A DNA stretch of 48,885 nt from a virus. Positions 34,624-42,306 of the stretch are shown one piece after another. The notes below the pieces were generated by a model. The model did not search any database, was not told where the DNA came from, and saw only the letters and a list, made by a program, of their open reading frames with translations. The stretch lies in the IMG/VR virus record IMGVR_UViG_3300037042_000850, positions 1 through 48,885 of that record; one strand, given 5' to 3'. The position numbers and the translations under genes were made by a program. Each line of letters begins with the position of its first letter. Position 1 is the stretch's first letter.

Positions 34624-35598
34624 TTAATTATTACGTCTTCTACCAGCTCTATTAGTTCTGTTAGGAAGTTCATACATATTAAATCTATTAAGATCATTCT
34701 TAATCCTTCTTTGTCTTTCCCAAGGGGTTTGTTTTTTCACTTCAATATCAGCCATAACAAAAGCTTCTTCGTAAGCTTGTTTATGATACATCAGTTTTTG
34801 TTGCAACTGATTAAATGTTTCATCATTGGTTTGATTAGTAAGTATTTCAAACACTTTAAATTTAATAAATGCTTCTACATATTCTCTAATACGATAGTTA
34901 TCAGGAATCAATTGATTTCCTATATCATCATACTCTGTTGCATAGAATATTAAATGTACTACACCATTTCTAAAATTAGTTACAAACTTATTATCTCGTA
35001 TATCAAATGAGTCATAACTAGCAGCACCAGGTGTGAACTCATGAACAGGAGGAGCTTGAGATTGAAATTCCCAATTGTTTGTGTATTCCACTCCACAGTT
35101 TTGTCTTGCAGAGATGTTTCCAGGCTTAAGTAAATAGTCATGAGTAAATCCTCTTGCTACACTATTATTTGTCTTGTATACAGCTTGTACTAATACAGGC
35201 ATACATGTACCATCACATTGTGGAACTTGACAACCAGGTCTATTACAAGGAGTTCCTCCAATAGTTAATGGAGCCACTTGTATAGTAGTAGCAGAAGCTG
35301 CTTGTGAATAAAATGAATTAGCTGATTGATATGGAAAGCCTGCTACTTCTGTAGTCATCCATGCTTCTCTAACAGCATAAAAGTTATCAGGAAGTCTAGC
35401 TTGAAAGTCTTCAATAAATAAAACTTCTTCACTTATTACATACGTAGTTCTTCCTAACTTCTTTAGAGCTTTATCTAAGTAAGTAGGAAATAACAAATCG
35501 TCTACAGCACCTGTATCAAAATAAGATTTTAATTCTTCTTTAACAGTTGAGTAGACAGGCTCTGGGCTTATGAAAGCATATTTATAGTAGTACGACAT
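34624..35598 (-). CDS. Ring/tail-stabilisation protein (P22 gp4-like position), 324 aa
   Basis: A 324-residue protein (MSYYYKYAFISPEPVYS) with an N-terminal helical part (YLDKALKKLGRTTYVISEEV), a central beta segment, and a typical connector-like C-terminal part (GVVHLIFYATEYDDIGNQLI, PDNYRIREYVEAFIKFKVFE). In crAss-like phages a protein of this size and layout just before the muzzle gene is a neck ring protein related in role to P22 gp4. A Cys cluster at C118, C123, C128 and C132 (TPCNRPGCQVPQCDGTCMP) suggests a metal knuckle or disulphide loop inserted in the ring. The C-terminus is very basic (NRTNRAGRRRNN), possibly DNA-contacting. It is downstream of the 159-residue gene with a 3-bp gap. 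Confidence 0.72.
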   Translation of the reverse strand: MSYYYKYAFISPEPVYSTVKEELKSYFDTGAVDDLLFPTYLDKALKKLGRTTYVISEEVLFIEDFQARLPDNFYAVREAWMTTEVAGFPYQSANSFYSQAASATTIQVAPLTIGGTPCNRPGCQVPQCDGTCMPVLVQAVYKTNNSVARGFTHDYLLKPGNISARQNCGVEYTNNWEFQSQAPPVHEFTPGAASYDSFDIRDNKFVTNFRNGVVHLIFYATEYDDIGNQLIPDNYRIREYVEAFIKFKVFEILTNQTNDETFNQLQQKLMYHKQAYEEAFVMADIEVKKQTPWERQRRIKNDLNRFNMYELPNRTNRAGRRRNN

Positions 35599-35601
35599 AA
35601 T

Positions 35602-36081
35602 TTATTTTTTCCATTCGTTATAGACATATTGATACTTGTCGTTGGTCTTTAAGTAATGTGATAGAAGTCTTGATGTAAGTCTAGAAGGTTTGAAATACCA
35701 AAGATCAGAATTTTTAAACCTTGCTGTGGTTTTAAACCACATCCAACCAAAAAAATAACCTTCTGTATGATAATTAAAGTTATATATAACCTTTCCTTTC
35801 TCTTTAGTCTTTTGCCAGTCGATTGGTAGATTGACAAACTCTTTACCATCTATATTATTTTTTAGTTTTCTTCTTTTCTTTTTATTGATAGAGAACTCTC
35901 CAAATCCATAAGGAAGCTTTGCTTTCTCACCTGTCTCTAAAATATATTCTTTAAAAGATTCATTATAGGTATATAATATATTTCTCCACTCATCAAACGT
36001 TAATTTTATAGCTGAGTGTTTCTTACAAAACTGATTATAGTTGTCTTTGCTAGAACTTCTCCAATCAATCTTTGTTCTCAT
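35602..36081 (-). CDS. Conserved small late protein of unknown function, 159 aa
   Basis: A basic 159-residue protein (MRTKIDWRSSSKDNYNQF). Its start overlaps the upstream stop by one base (TAATG), so translation is coupled. It contains GEFSINKKKRRKLKNN, an aromatic stretch (NYHTEGYFFGWMWFKTTARF) and a C-terminal FKPSRLTSRLLSHYLK. The charge and aromatic content suggest nucleic-acid or protein binding, but I cannot name a family. Small basic proteins occur between ring genes in crAss-like genomes, so it may be a neck component or assembly factor. That is inference from position only. Confidence 0.62.
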   Translation of the reverse strand: MRTKIDWRSSSKDNYNQFCKKHSAIKLTFDEWRNILYTYNESFKEYILETGEKAKLPYGFGEFSINKKKRRKLKNNIDGKEFVNLPIDWQKTKEKGKVIYNFNYHTEGYFFGWMWFKTTARFKNSDLWYFKPSRLTSRLLSHYLKTNDKYQYVYNEWKK

Positions 36082-36809
36082 TAATTAGTTGGTTTTGAGT
36101 TTGGTGATTGACCATCTATTCCTTCTGCACTAACATCTGTTTTAAGTGTGAAGTAAGTAGATAATAGTTTCTTTGATGTTAATTCAAGGACTTGTTGTTC
36201 TAAGTATCCAGGAAGAGCAAACTCTTTATCTAATGGGTTAATACATATCTGTTCATTTGTATACTCAGGAGATCCACATCCACATTCAGGATACATGATA
36301 TCATTGTGCACATCTTCTTCGAAGAAAGCTACAAATCTAATTGCTTTAAGTAAAGGATTGTTTACATAAAGATATCCATTAGTAATCCAGAAGTATTCTT
36401 CTTTTTTGATTACAGGAAGTTTTAAAAGATTTAGATATCTATTAATAGATATTTCTTTTAGTTTCTTTCCTTTACCACTTAAAGCATTAATAGAATAAAC
36501 TCCTTGTATAACATATTGATAGTTTCCTTCAGATATACGTGGGAGTTTAAATTTAGTTCTAGCTATAGAACAAGGATCAACATAGTTACAACATTCAGAA
36601 ATAGATACCTCTATCATCTCTAAACAAGGGATAGTGGTAAATAGTGTATCAGTTGCCCATAACTTTCTAAGATTGGTTTCTCTCTTGATTAATAACAAGG
36701 AGTTGTTTCTTATCTCAGATGCGATTGCTCTATCTGTAATAAGACTATCTGTAGAAAGTATCTTGTGGACACTTCTAACATCACTGACTAATTTTCTTAA
36801 TGTTGCCAT
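36081..36809 (-). CDS. Neck/ring-type structural protein, 242 aa
   Basis: A 242-residue protein starting MATLRKLVSDVRSVHKILS, with an N-terminal helical region, a Cys-bearing middle (ISECCNYVDPCSIARTKF and ECGCGSPEY), and a C-terminal helix rich in Leu (YLEQQVLELTSKKLLSTYFT) followed by TDVSAEGIDGQSP. The C-terminal layout, acidic run then Leu-rich helix, resembles that of the 243-residue protein at 46664-47395 (CELETYLEDELLDLTVQNLA), suggesting both are ring proteins of the neck. The start lies 2 bp after the phosphoesterase stop. I call it a connector protein with moderate confidence; no direct motif proves it. Confidence 0.65.
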   Translation of the reverse strand: MATLRKLVSDVRSVHKILSTDSLITDRAIASEIRNNSLLLIKRETNLRKLWATDTLFTTIPCLEMIEVSISECCNYVDPCSIARTKFKLPRISEGNYQYVIQGVYSINALSGKGKKLKEISINRYLNLLKLPVIKKEEYFWITNGYLYVNNPLLKAIRFVAFFEEDVHNDIMYPECGCGSPEYTNEQICINPLDKEFALPGYLEQQVLELTSKKLLSTYFTLKTDVSAEGIDGQSPNSKPTN

Positions 36810-36811
36810 AA

Positions 36812-38035
36812 TTATATTCGAGTTTCAAACTCTGCTATCTTACCTAGATCAAGATCATAGACTAAAGCAAGAGCTGCTCGTACTGAGTGTACGAAGTTAT
36901 TATCTAAGTGCCATCTATCTGTTCCAGATAAGCTAGGCATTTGTTGTATTCTTACACCTTTGACTTCTTTAGCCATATAGTGATGTTTATCTCCTGTATG
37001 CACCTCTCTATATTTAGCATTACCAAATGCTTGACTGTATTGAGGATGTGTTGCAAACAATAATGGTAGGTCTTCTAACTTACAATTACCATGGTGCCAA
37101 CCAATGAATGTATTACCTAATGTTATTCCTTTAATAACTGAATGCTCTCTTATAAATTCTACATCAAGATTATCTTTGAAATATACATCTAATGCATGAG
37201 CTAAATAAAAAGACTTAGTTCTGTCATGATTACCTTGCACAAGAACTACTTGTACAGTGCTAGAATGTTGTCTCAACATATTGATTGTATCTACAAGAAC
37301 AGAGAATCCTAATTCATATTCTGAATGATATTCCATTATAGTATCTTGTGGAGTACCTTGTGTAGTTTGGTTTTGATAGTTATCAGTATGAAAGAAATCA
37401 TTTGATATAGGCAACACTACAGTGTTTACATTATAATTAGCCTCAACTTTGTTAATCAAAGACTGAGCCATATTAAAATATCTCAAAGCTCTGGTTGATG
37501 GATCATTATCACCATCTACTGTTCTCTTAGCTAAATGATAATCAGCTATAGATATTTCTACATCTACATAGTCTTTACTATTAGTACGATCTACTTTAGT
37601 GATTGATATATTATTTGGTTTGTAGTTTTCTAAAAACTTAGCAAAGTCTTCAGGAGAGTAATCTTTTGCTTCTTTTCTTTTTGAAAAGATTGAGGAAGTA
37701 AAACTTCCACTTGGTAACATCTTAGACCAGTAGTTGGTAATGACGTATTTATCTAGGTTTATCTTATGTAGCATAGCTAACTCAAGATCATCTTTAGGTT
37801 CAAATGTACTAGTGACAGTACTTTCTATTGTTCCTTTTTCAACATTTACTTTTCTAATTTCCCCTGTAGAAACATTAAGTTCCATTGGAGATTCATTATC
37901 TTTTTCTCTAAGCTCTCTAAGAAGTTCATTCACTTCGAATTCACTTATTCCTAACTTCTCTGCATAGAACTTTTTACTTTTCTTTTGCGTCAATAACTCT
38001 TCTAATCGATACAATAAGCTTTGATTTTCAGACAT
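36812..38035 (-). CDS. Calcineurin-like metallophosphoesterase, 407 aa
   Basis: The two-metal phosphoesterase motifs are readable in order: D165-Y-H167 (motif I), D213 in PISNDFFHTDN (motif II), G268-N-H-D271 (motif III), H314-H315 in GWHHGN, and the GDKHH segment at 348-352 replacing the usual GHxH. Residues 1-50 (KKFYAEKLGISEFEVNELLRE) look like a small helix-turn-helix. The fold hydrolyses phosphodiester or phosphomonoester bonds with Mn/Fe; Mre11/SbcD-type nucleases belong to it. The gene is first after the promoter-like element at 38118-38143 and leads an operon of neck and tail genes, with 2 bp to the ring-type gene. The substrate is unknown: it could trim DNA ends or concatemers, act on a nucleotide, or have a packaging role. 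All metal-ligand positions seem present, so I expect an active enzyme. Confidence 0.82.
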   Translation of the reverse strand: MSENQSLLYRLEELLTQKKSKKFYAEKLGISEFEVNELLRELREKDNESPMELNVSTGEIRKVNVEKGTIESTVTSTFEPKDDLELAMLHKINLDKYVITNYWSKMLPSGSFTSSIFSKRKEAKDYSPEDFAKFLENYKPNNISITKVDRTNSKDYVDVEISIADYHLAKRTVDGDNDPSTRALRYFNMAQSLINKVEANYNVNTVVLPISNDFFHTDNYQNQTTQGTPQDTIMEYHSEYELGFSVLVDTINMLRQHSSTVQVVLVQGNHDRTKSFYLAHALDVYFKDNLDVEFIREHSVIKGITLGNTFIGWHHGNCKLEDLPLLFATHPQYSQAFGNAKYREVHTGDKHHYMAKEVKGVRIQQMPSLSGTDRWHLDNNFVHSVRAALALVYDLDLGKIAEFETRI

Positions 38036-38117
38036 ATGTAATTTAGTTTAATTAAAAATATCGTAAAGATAAACAATTGTTTTTATATATTCCAAATAAT
38101 TTTAATTAAAAACGTTA

Positions 38118-38143
38118 TTCTTTATAATCAAATTAGTTATAAA
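38118..38143 (-). promoter_or_regulatory. Putative late promoter, copy 1 (neck/tail operon)
   Basis: On the minus strand this reads TTTATAACTAATTT followed by GATTATAAAGAA, differing from the copy at 22741-22766 at one base. It lies directly after the terminator's T-run and 82 bp before the phosphoesterase start. Having the same element after a terminator in one place and ahead of the cargo genes in another strongly suggests a promoter class. The direction is inferred from the genes. Confidence 0.65.
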
Positions 38144-38174
38144 ACAAAAACTCCCCAGACAAATGCCTAGGGAG
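38141..38174 (-). terminator. Rho-independent terminator of the adhesin cassette
   Basis: Minus-strand RNA forms CTCCCTAG / CTGGGGAG (8 pairs, one G-U, loop of 8) followed by TTTTTGTTTT. The G-U pair becomes an A-C mismatch on the plus strand, so the structure is better on the minus transcript. It ends transcription coming from the 285-residue adhesin gene. Confidence 0.8.
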
Positions 38175-38212
38175 AAACCTTGTAAAACCAACAAAACAAG
38201 GTTTTTTGTTTT
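38175..38212 (+). terminator. Second hairpin, T-tail on plus strand
   Basis: A perfect 9-bp stem AAACCTTGT/ACAAGGTTT (38175-38183 with 38196-38204), followed on the plus strand by TTTGTTTT. It therefore reads as a terminator for plus-strand (antisense) transcripts. On the minus strand it lies immediately in front of the other terminator and may assist it. Confidence 0.55.
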
Positions 38213-38221
38213 AATTATATA

Positions 38222-39079
38222 TTATCCTGGAAAAGGGATTTCACAAGAACCAGCCCATCCACATTCTGGAACTACTGTTGTACCATATAAATATGCATCT
38301 GTTGCATTATTAGGATATGTTGTACTTATTATTGTCCCACAGTGGATTTCATTTAATGGATCACCAGGGAATATAAATTGTATCACTTGTCCTATACTCC
38401 ATGATGTAGAAGCTTTTGGCATATTGTAATTAAATCCAGAAACACATGCTATTATTTCATAATTAATATTTTCTACAGGAGCAGGTGTAGTAGTAGTTGT
38501 AGTAGTTGGTGCAACACAAGCACCACCTAGAATTGTATCTGCTGGATGAGTATCACTTATAAGTGGATTAATAGCACATATTACTTCTGCTGGGCCTTCT
38601 GGAGGAACAATAGCATCAATAATTAAAGTATCACCACAAGGTATATATTGTACTGTATGAGTAGCTCCTACAACAGGATTTATTGTATATGTTGAACACA
38701 ATGGAATTGGAGGTTCTTCAGTTGTAGTAGTAGTAGTTGTTGAAGAACTAGTAGAAGTACTTGTTGAAGTAGATGTACTAGTACTGGTAGATGTACTGGT
38801 AGATGTACTAGTTGATGTGCTTGTAGAACTACTACTTGTAGTGGTGGTTGTAGGAATTAAATCAATTGTTATATCAATGTAATTTGTACATACTCCTACA
38901 GATATCACTCTAATTATAGTTGTTCCATTAGGCACAAGTGATGTTGTGTATCCAGCTATTAAGAGTGAGGCAGATATACCTGTTTCAAATGGAACTGTAT
39001 ACCCATCTGCATTTGAATAAAGATTGAAAGGACCAGCGTCCCCACCAATTGGTAATACCAATGTTATTAATGTTGTCAT
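38222..39079 (-). CDS. Adhesin/tail protein with shared N-terminal domain and Thr linker, 285 aa
   Basis: Residues 1-75 (GGDAGPFNLYSNADGYT, LLIAGYTTSLVPNGTTIIR, SVGVCTNYIDI) form a domain clearly paralogous to the neighbour at 39102-39617 and to the 288-residue tail protein. A long Thr/Ser linker (about 77-119) follows, then a Cys mini-domain (CSTYTINPVVGATHTVQYIP with CGDTLI and EVICA), a second Thr linker, and a C-terminal ~90-residue unit (VENINYEIIACVSGFNYNMP, ending CGWAGSCEIPFPG). No enzyme motif is present. It is last in the adhesin cassette and is followed by a terminator. The probable role is a host-binding decoration or fibre on the virion; the receptor is unknown. Confidence 0.72.
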   Translation of the reverse strand: MTTLITLVLPIGGDAGPFNLYSNADGYTVPFETGISASLLIAGYTTSLVPNGTTIIRVISVGVCTNYIDITIDLIPTTTTTSSSSTSTSTSTSTSTSTSTSTSTSTSTSTSSSTTTTTTTEEPPIPLCSTYTINPVVGATHTVQYIPCGDTLIIDAIVPPEGPAEVICAINPLISDTHPADTILGGACVAPTTTTTTTPAPVENINYEIIACVSGFNYNMPKASTSWSIGQVIQFIFPGDPLNEIHCGTIISTTYPNNATDAYLYGTTVVPECGWAGSCEIPFPG

Positions 39080-39101
39080 ATTTTTTTATTTATTATATTA
39101 T

Positions 39102-39617
39102 TTAAGGAGTTGTTGTGCTAGTAGTAGTTGTTGGTACTACAGTGGTTGTTGTTGTAGTTGTACAAGCTGCTATAATATTCATAAGTTCACTACTAACTGT
39201 TACAGCTATTGCACATAATGAATATGTACAAGAAGAACTAAAACATGTATCACTAACTGTTTGTACTATACCATCACAATCTATATATGTTGCTGTAAAT
39301 GTTGTAGAATAAGGATCACTTTGAAATTCATAGCAAGTATTAGCAATAGTGGTAGAAGTGGTAGTTGTACTACTTGTACTACTAGTTGATGTTGTTGTAC
39401 CATATAAAGGTATGTCAATAAAATTAGTACAATCTCCTACAGATCTTATTCTAATAATTGTTGCATAATCAGGAACAAGTGCAGAAGAATATCCTGCAAG
39501 CAATGATGCTTTGGGAACATTTGTTTCAAATGCTGATGTGTATGCATCAAGATTTGTAAACAGATTAAAAGGACCTGAATCAGTTCCAGCAATTGTTAAT
39601 GTTATTAATACTGTCAT
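39102..39617 (-). CDS. Adhesin/tail protein paralogous to its neighbour, 171 aa
   Basis: A shorter relative of the 285-residue gene downstream. The N-terminal domain is very similar (DSGPFNLFTNLDAYTSAFET, LLAGYSSALVPDYATIIR, SVGDCTNFIDI), followed by a short Thr/Ser linker (about 74-91) and one Cys mini-domain (CYEFQSDPYSTTFTATYIDC, then CSLCAIAVT-like residues). It ends in a Thr-rich tail (TTTTTTVVPTTTTSTTTP), so the protein stops where its paralogue would begin another domain. It looks like a tandem duplicate that either lost a tip domain or never had one. Spacing to both neighbours is about 22 bp. The role is inferred as virion decoration. Confidence 0.7.
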   Translation of the reverse strand: MTVLITLTIAGTDSGPFNLFTNLDAYTSAFETNVPKASLLAGYSSALVPDYATIIRIRSVGDCTNFIDIPLYGTTTSTSSTSSTTTTSTTIANTCYEFQSDPYSTTFTATYIDCDGIVQTVSDTCFSSSCTYSLCAIAVTVSSELMNIIAACTTTTTTTVVPTTTTSTTTP

Positions 39618-39639
39618 ATTATTTTATTTATTGGTTTAT

Positions 39640-40737
39640 TTAATCTTGTGCTATACGTACTGAATATCCTGAACTTTTTATTTCATCTGATGTGTACAAA
39701 TCATCACTATAATAATAACAAGCTTTATAATATGCATTAGTTGAATCAAATTGTGTTGATGTCCAAAAACTTGAAAAATCACCAGGACTATAAAATCCTC
39801 CAGTTGTACCATTACGATTTCCTGCAGGTAATGCTGTAAATCCAGTACTATTTGTTGCTCCAGTGTTTGGTGATGCCCAAAGAGAAGTACCAGTTTGTTT
39901 CATTTTACCACCAGTTACATTTGGAAATCCTATTGGATTTACAGAATAATAATAACACCACCATTCATCATTAGTTGGAATATGATAGCCTGTAGGAGCT
40001 AATCCTCTTGAATCATTAACAGCGTACCAATTGTACAATTTACCATATATAGCATCGTTAGCAGGATCATTGTTAACATGACACCATGCACCAGTAGTTA
40101 AAGCAGCCCATCCAGGATTTGGTCCAAGACCAACACTTACATATTCAGGAATAGTATCACCATTTCTATATGTTGTAACATTAAGATTTGTAGTTTCAAA
40201 TACAGGAACCTGACAAGTTGTAGTGGTTGTTGTAGTTGATCCAGGTACTGCAGTAGTAGTAGAAGTAGTAGTAGAACTTGTGCTTGTAGTAGTAGAACTT
40301 GTGCTTGTAGTGGTTGTAGAAGATGTACTAGTTGAAGTACTAGTTGAACTTGTTGTACTAGTAGATGTACTACTACTACTACTTGTTGTAGTTGTTGTAG
40401 GATCTGGAAGTTGATTAGCATCTCCAGTAAATATACATACTGGAAGTTGACTAGCAGTTCCTGTAAAATCACATATAGGACAACATATATTAAGTTGATT
40501 ATTTATATTGATTATGTCTTCTCCTATAATCATTATGTCCTCAGTGATATTTGTTATATCTTCTGTAAGCGTATTTATACTAGATGTAACATTACATACA
40601 ACAGCATCTAACTTAGCAAGAACTGTATTTAAGTCATCACAAGTTTTTATATCTGTACAAGGAAGTTGAGTGCCATCATATATGAAAGCACTCGTTCCTG
40701 TTATTGTTGTATTATTTATCTGAGAGCAATTAGCCAT
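39640..40737 (-). CDS. Tail/fibre adhesin with FISUMP (Fib_succ_major) tip, 365 aa
   Basis: The modules are clear. Residues 1-47 form a docking unit (AFIYDGTQLPCTDI, LNTVLAKLDAVVC). Residues 52-84 form a heptad-like coiled coil (INTLTEDITNITEDIMIIGE). A duplicated short unit CxFTGxAxQLP covers 89-111. A Thr/Ser linker runs 113-174. Residues 177-365 are a Fibrobacter-succinogenes-major-paralogous (FISUMP) domain, recognised by GKLYNWYAVNDSRGLAPTGY, HIPTNDEWW, SFWTSTQFDSTNAYYKACYY and SSGYSVRIAQD. FISUMP domains have a C-type-lectin/FGE-like fold and are common in Bacteroidetes surface proteins. Here the domain is probably the receptor-binding tip. The coiled coil suggests a trimer. No reverse transcriptase or template repeat is visible to suggest diversity generation. 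Confidence 0.85.
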   Translation of the reverse strand: MANCSQINNTTITGTSAFIYDGTQLPCTDIKTCDDLNTVLAKLDAVVCNVTSSINTLTEDITNITEDIMIIGEDIININNQLNICCPICDFTGTASQLPVCIFTGDANQLPDPTTTTTSSSSSTSTSTTSSTSTSTSTSSTTTTSTSSTTTSTSSTTTSTTTAVPGSTTTTTTTCQVPVFETTNLNVTTYRNGDTIPEYVSVGLGPNPGWAALTTGAWCHVNNDPANDAIYGKLYNWYAVNDSRGLAPTGYHIPTNDEWWCYYYSVNPIGFPNVTGGKMKQTGTSLWASPNTGATNSTGFTALPAGNRNGTTGGFYSPGDFSSFWTSTQFDSTNAYYKACYYYSDDLYTSDEIKSSGYSVRIAQD

Positions 40738-40752
40738 GTTTTATATTTTTAT

Positions 40753-42294
40753 TTATGCTGGGCATATTGGGAAACTAACTATTGTGCTATTAACTATTTC
40801 TACAATTGTATAGATTCCACTATAATCAATTATATAATATCCATCGTTAACTAATCCTATTATACATCCTATTGTAGAAGAATAACATCTATCTCCTATT
40901 CCAGGAATTGGTACATTAAAATATACAAGATAACCAGAACTTATATTACATGTAGTGTTTTGTAAACAAATTTGTGAACTACATGCATCTACTAATGAAC
41001 TAATAAAATCAGGAATTAAATCAGTTCCTGCAATTGGTTGCCAAGGATAATCATGTGTTTCAGCAGCATTACATGTTGTTGTAGTTGTAGTTGTTGGTAA
41101 ACAAGGTCCAACAGATACTAATGTTCCTTGTGAAATATTAGGATAAGGTACAGCACAAAAATCAAAAGGCTTTGGAAAATCTGCAGCTGGTTGAGTTATT
41201 GTTATAGGAGTACCAGTTACACATTCAATATATTCTAAAGTTACTACAGTAGACTGTGGTTCAATAAGAGTAGTATCATAACTCCATTGTATACAAGCAG
41301 TGGTAGTGGTAGTTGTAGTTGGTACTGGACAAGCTCCACCAATACAAGTATCCCCAACGGTAATTGTTACAAGAATATTATCTACAAATCCTTGAGATCC
41401 ACAAACCTTTATAACTTCAAGAGGAGTAATATTTACATCTGTAATAGGAAGATTATCACAATCAGTATATCCTATAACATGAGATGATTTATCATCCGTA
41501 TTGTTAAAAGTTAAACAATCACAAGGAAAACCTGTAGTTGTAGTTGTAGTTGTTGTAGGTATAGCTGTAGTAGTACTAGTAGAAGTACTCGTACTAGTTG
41601 ATGTACTGCTAGAAGTGGTAGTAGTAGTTGGGTCAGCTGTAGTAGTACTAGTTGTAGTTTCCTCAACAGCAGATCCATCAAACATACAATCTATTGCTAA
41701 TGTAGTAGTAGTTGTAGTAGTTGGTTCACAAGGACCTATTGGTGTTACTATAACAGTATCAGGAACTATTAAAGAACTACCTGTTATAATACAAATATTT
41801 GTATATCCTGGTACTAATATAATAGCTTCTTGTAATCCTGTATTACAATCAGTTATAAGTAATGCTATTGAAGTTACTCCTGTATTATTTAATAAGAAAC
41901 TTTGACAAGGTGAAAATATAGTCGTAGTGGTTGTAGTGGTAACATTACAACATACATCTAATTGATTGTTTATATTGATTATGTCACCATTGATAGTTAT
42001 TATTTGTGCAGTAATATTATTAACTTGAATAGTTAATGTATTAATCTGTGTAAGTAAGTTACATATAATCTCATCAATCTTTTGTAATATAACATTAAGT
42101 GTATCACATGGCTCAGCTATTATACAAGATAATGCAAGACCATTATATACAATAGTGCTAGAAGCAGTTAAGTTTGTTGAACATGGATCATTGCTATTAC
42201 AACCACTATTGGAAATAACAGAACTACATCCACAAGGATCATTTATAACTACATCTGTGCAGCAAGGATTTACTGGTAAAAAAGGATATGCCAT
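40753..42294 (-). CDS. Multi-domain Thr-linker adhesin, 513 aa
   Basis: The protein begins with a Cys-rich head (PCCTDVVINDPCGCSS), then a docking unit (TIVYNGLALSC, LNVILQKIDEIICN) and a coiled coil (TQINTLTIQVNNITAQIITI) whose end, INGDIININNQL, is almost the same as in the FISUMP protein. Then come at least four Cys mini-domains separated by runs of Thr: CQSFLLNNTGVTS with DCNTGLQEAIIL, CDCLTFNNTDDKSSHVIGY, CIQWSYDTTLIEPQ, and a unique C-terminal unit (HDYPWQPIAGTDLIPDF, ending VSFPICPA). No catalytic motif is seen. The likely form is an extended trimeric fibre of beads on Thr-rich strings. It sits 15 bp from the FISUMP gene and 12 bp from the collar gene. Confidence 0.75.
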   Translation of the reverse strand: MAYPFLPVNPCCTDVVINDPCGCSSVISNSGCNSNDPCSTNLTASSTIVYNGLALSCIIAEPCDTLNVILQKIDEIICNLLTQINTLTIQVNNITAQIITINGDIININNQLDVCCNVTTTTTTTIFSPCQSFLLNNTGVTSIALLITDCNTGLQEAIILVPGYTNICIITGSSLIVPDTVIVTPIGPCEPTTTTTTTLAIDCMFDGSAVEETTTSTTTADPTTTTTSSSTSTSTSTSTSTTTAIPTTTTTTTTGFPCDCLTFNNTDDKSSHVIGYTDCDNLPITDVNITPLEVIKVCGSQGFVDNILVTITVGDTCIGGACPVPTTTTTTTACIQWSYDTTLIEPQSTVVTLEYIECVTGTPITITQPAADFPKPFDFCAVPYPNISQGTLVSVGPCLPTTTTTTTCNAAETHDYPWQPIAGTDLIPDFISSLVDACSSQICLQNTTCNISSGYLVYFNVPIPGIGDRCYSSTIGCIIGLVNDGYYIIDYSGIYTIVEIVNSTIVSFPICPA

Positions 42295-42306
42295 GTTATT
42301 GATTTA

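Larger units (their letters stand above)
38036..38221. other. Intergenic control region between adhesin cassette and neck/tail operon
   Basis: A 186-bp A/T-rich gap holding, in the direction of minus-strand transcription, a hairpin (38204-38175), an intrinsic terminator (38174-38141), a promoter-like element (38143-38118) and an 82-bp leader to the phosphoesterase ATG. It is the clearest transcription-unit boundary in the window. Confidence 0.7.

Noticed and set aside
38700-38850. CRISPR-like array in the regularly repeating linker DNA
   Set aside because: The periodicity is three bases, in frame with Thr/Ser codons, with no constant repeat plus unique spacer arrangement.
39640-40200. Diversity-generating retroelement targeting the FISUMP tip
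   Set aside because: C-type-lectin-like tips are frequent targets, but I found no reverse transcriptase, template repeat or near-duplicate of the C-terminal coding sequence in the window.
40137-40472. Alternative minus-strand frame inside the FISUMP adhesin, and Val-rich plus-strand frames at 40223, 41501 and 44041
   Set aside because: Frameshifted or antisense readings of Thr/Ser linker codons; the real frame has docking, coiled-coil and FISUMP domains on both sides.
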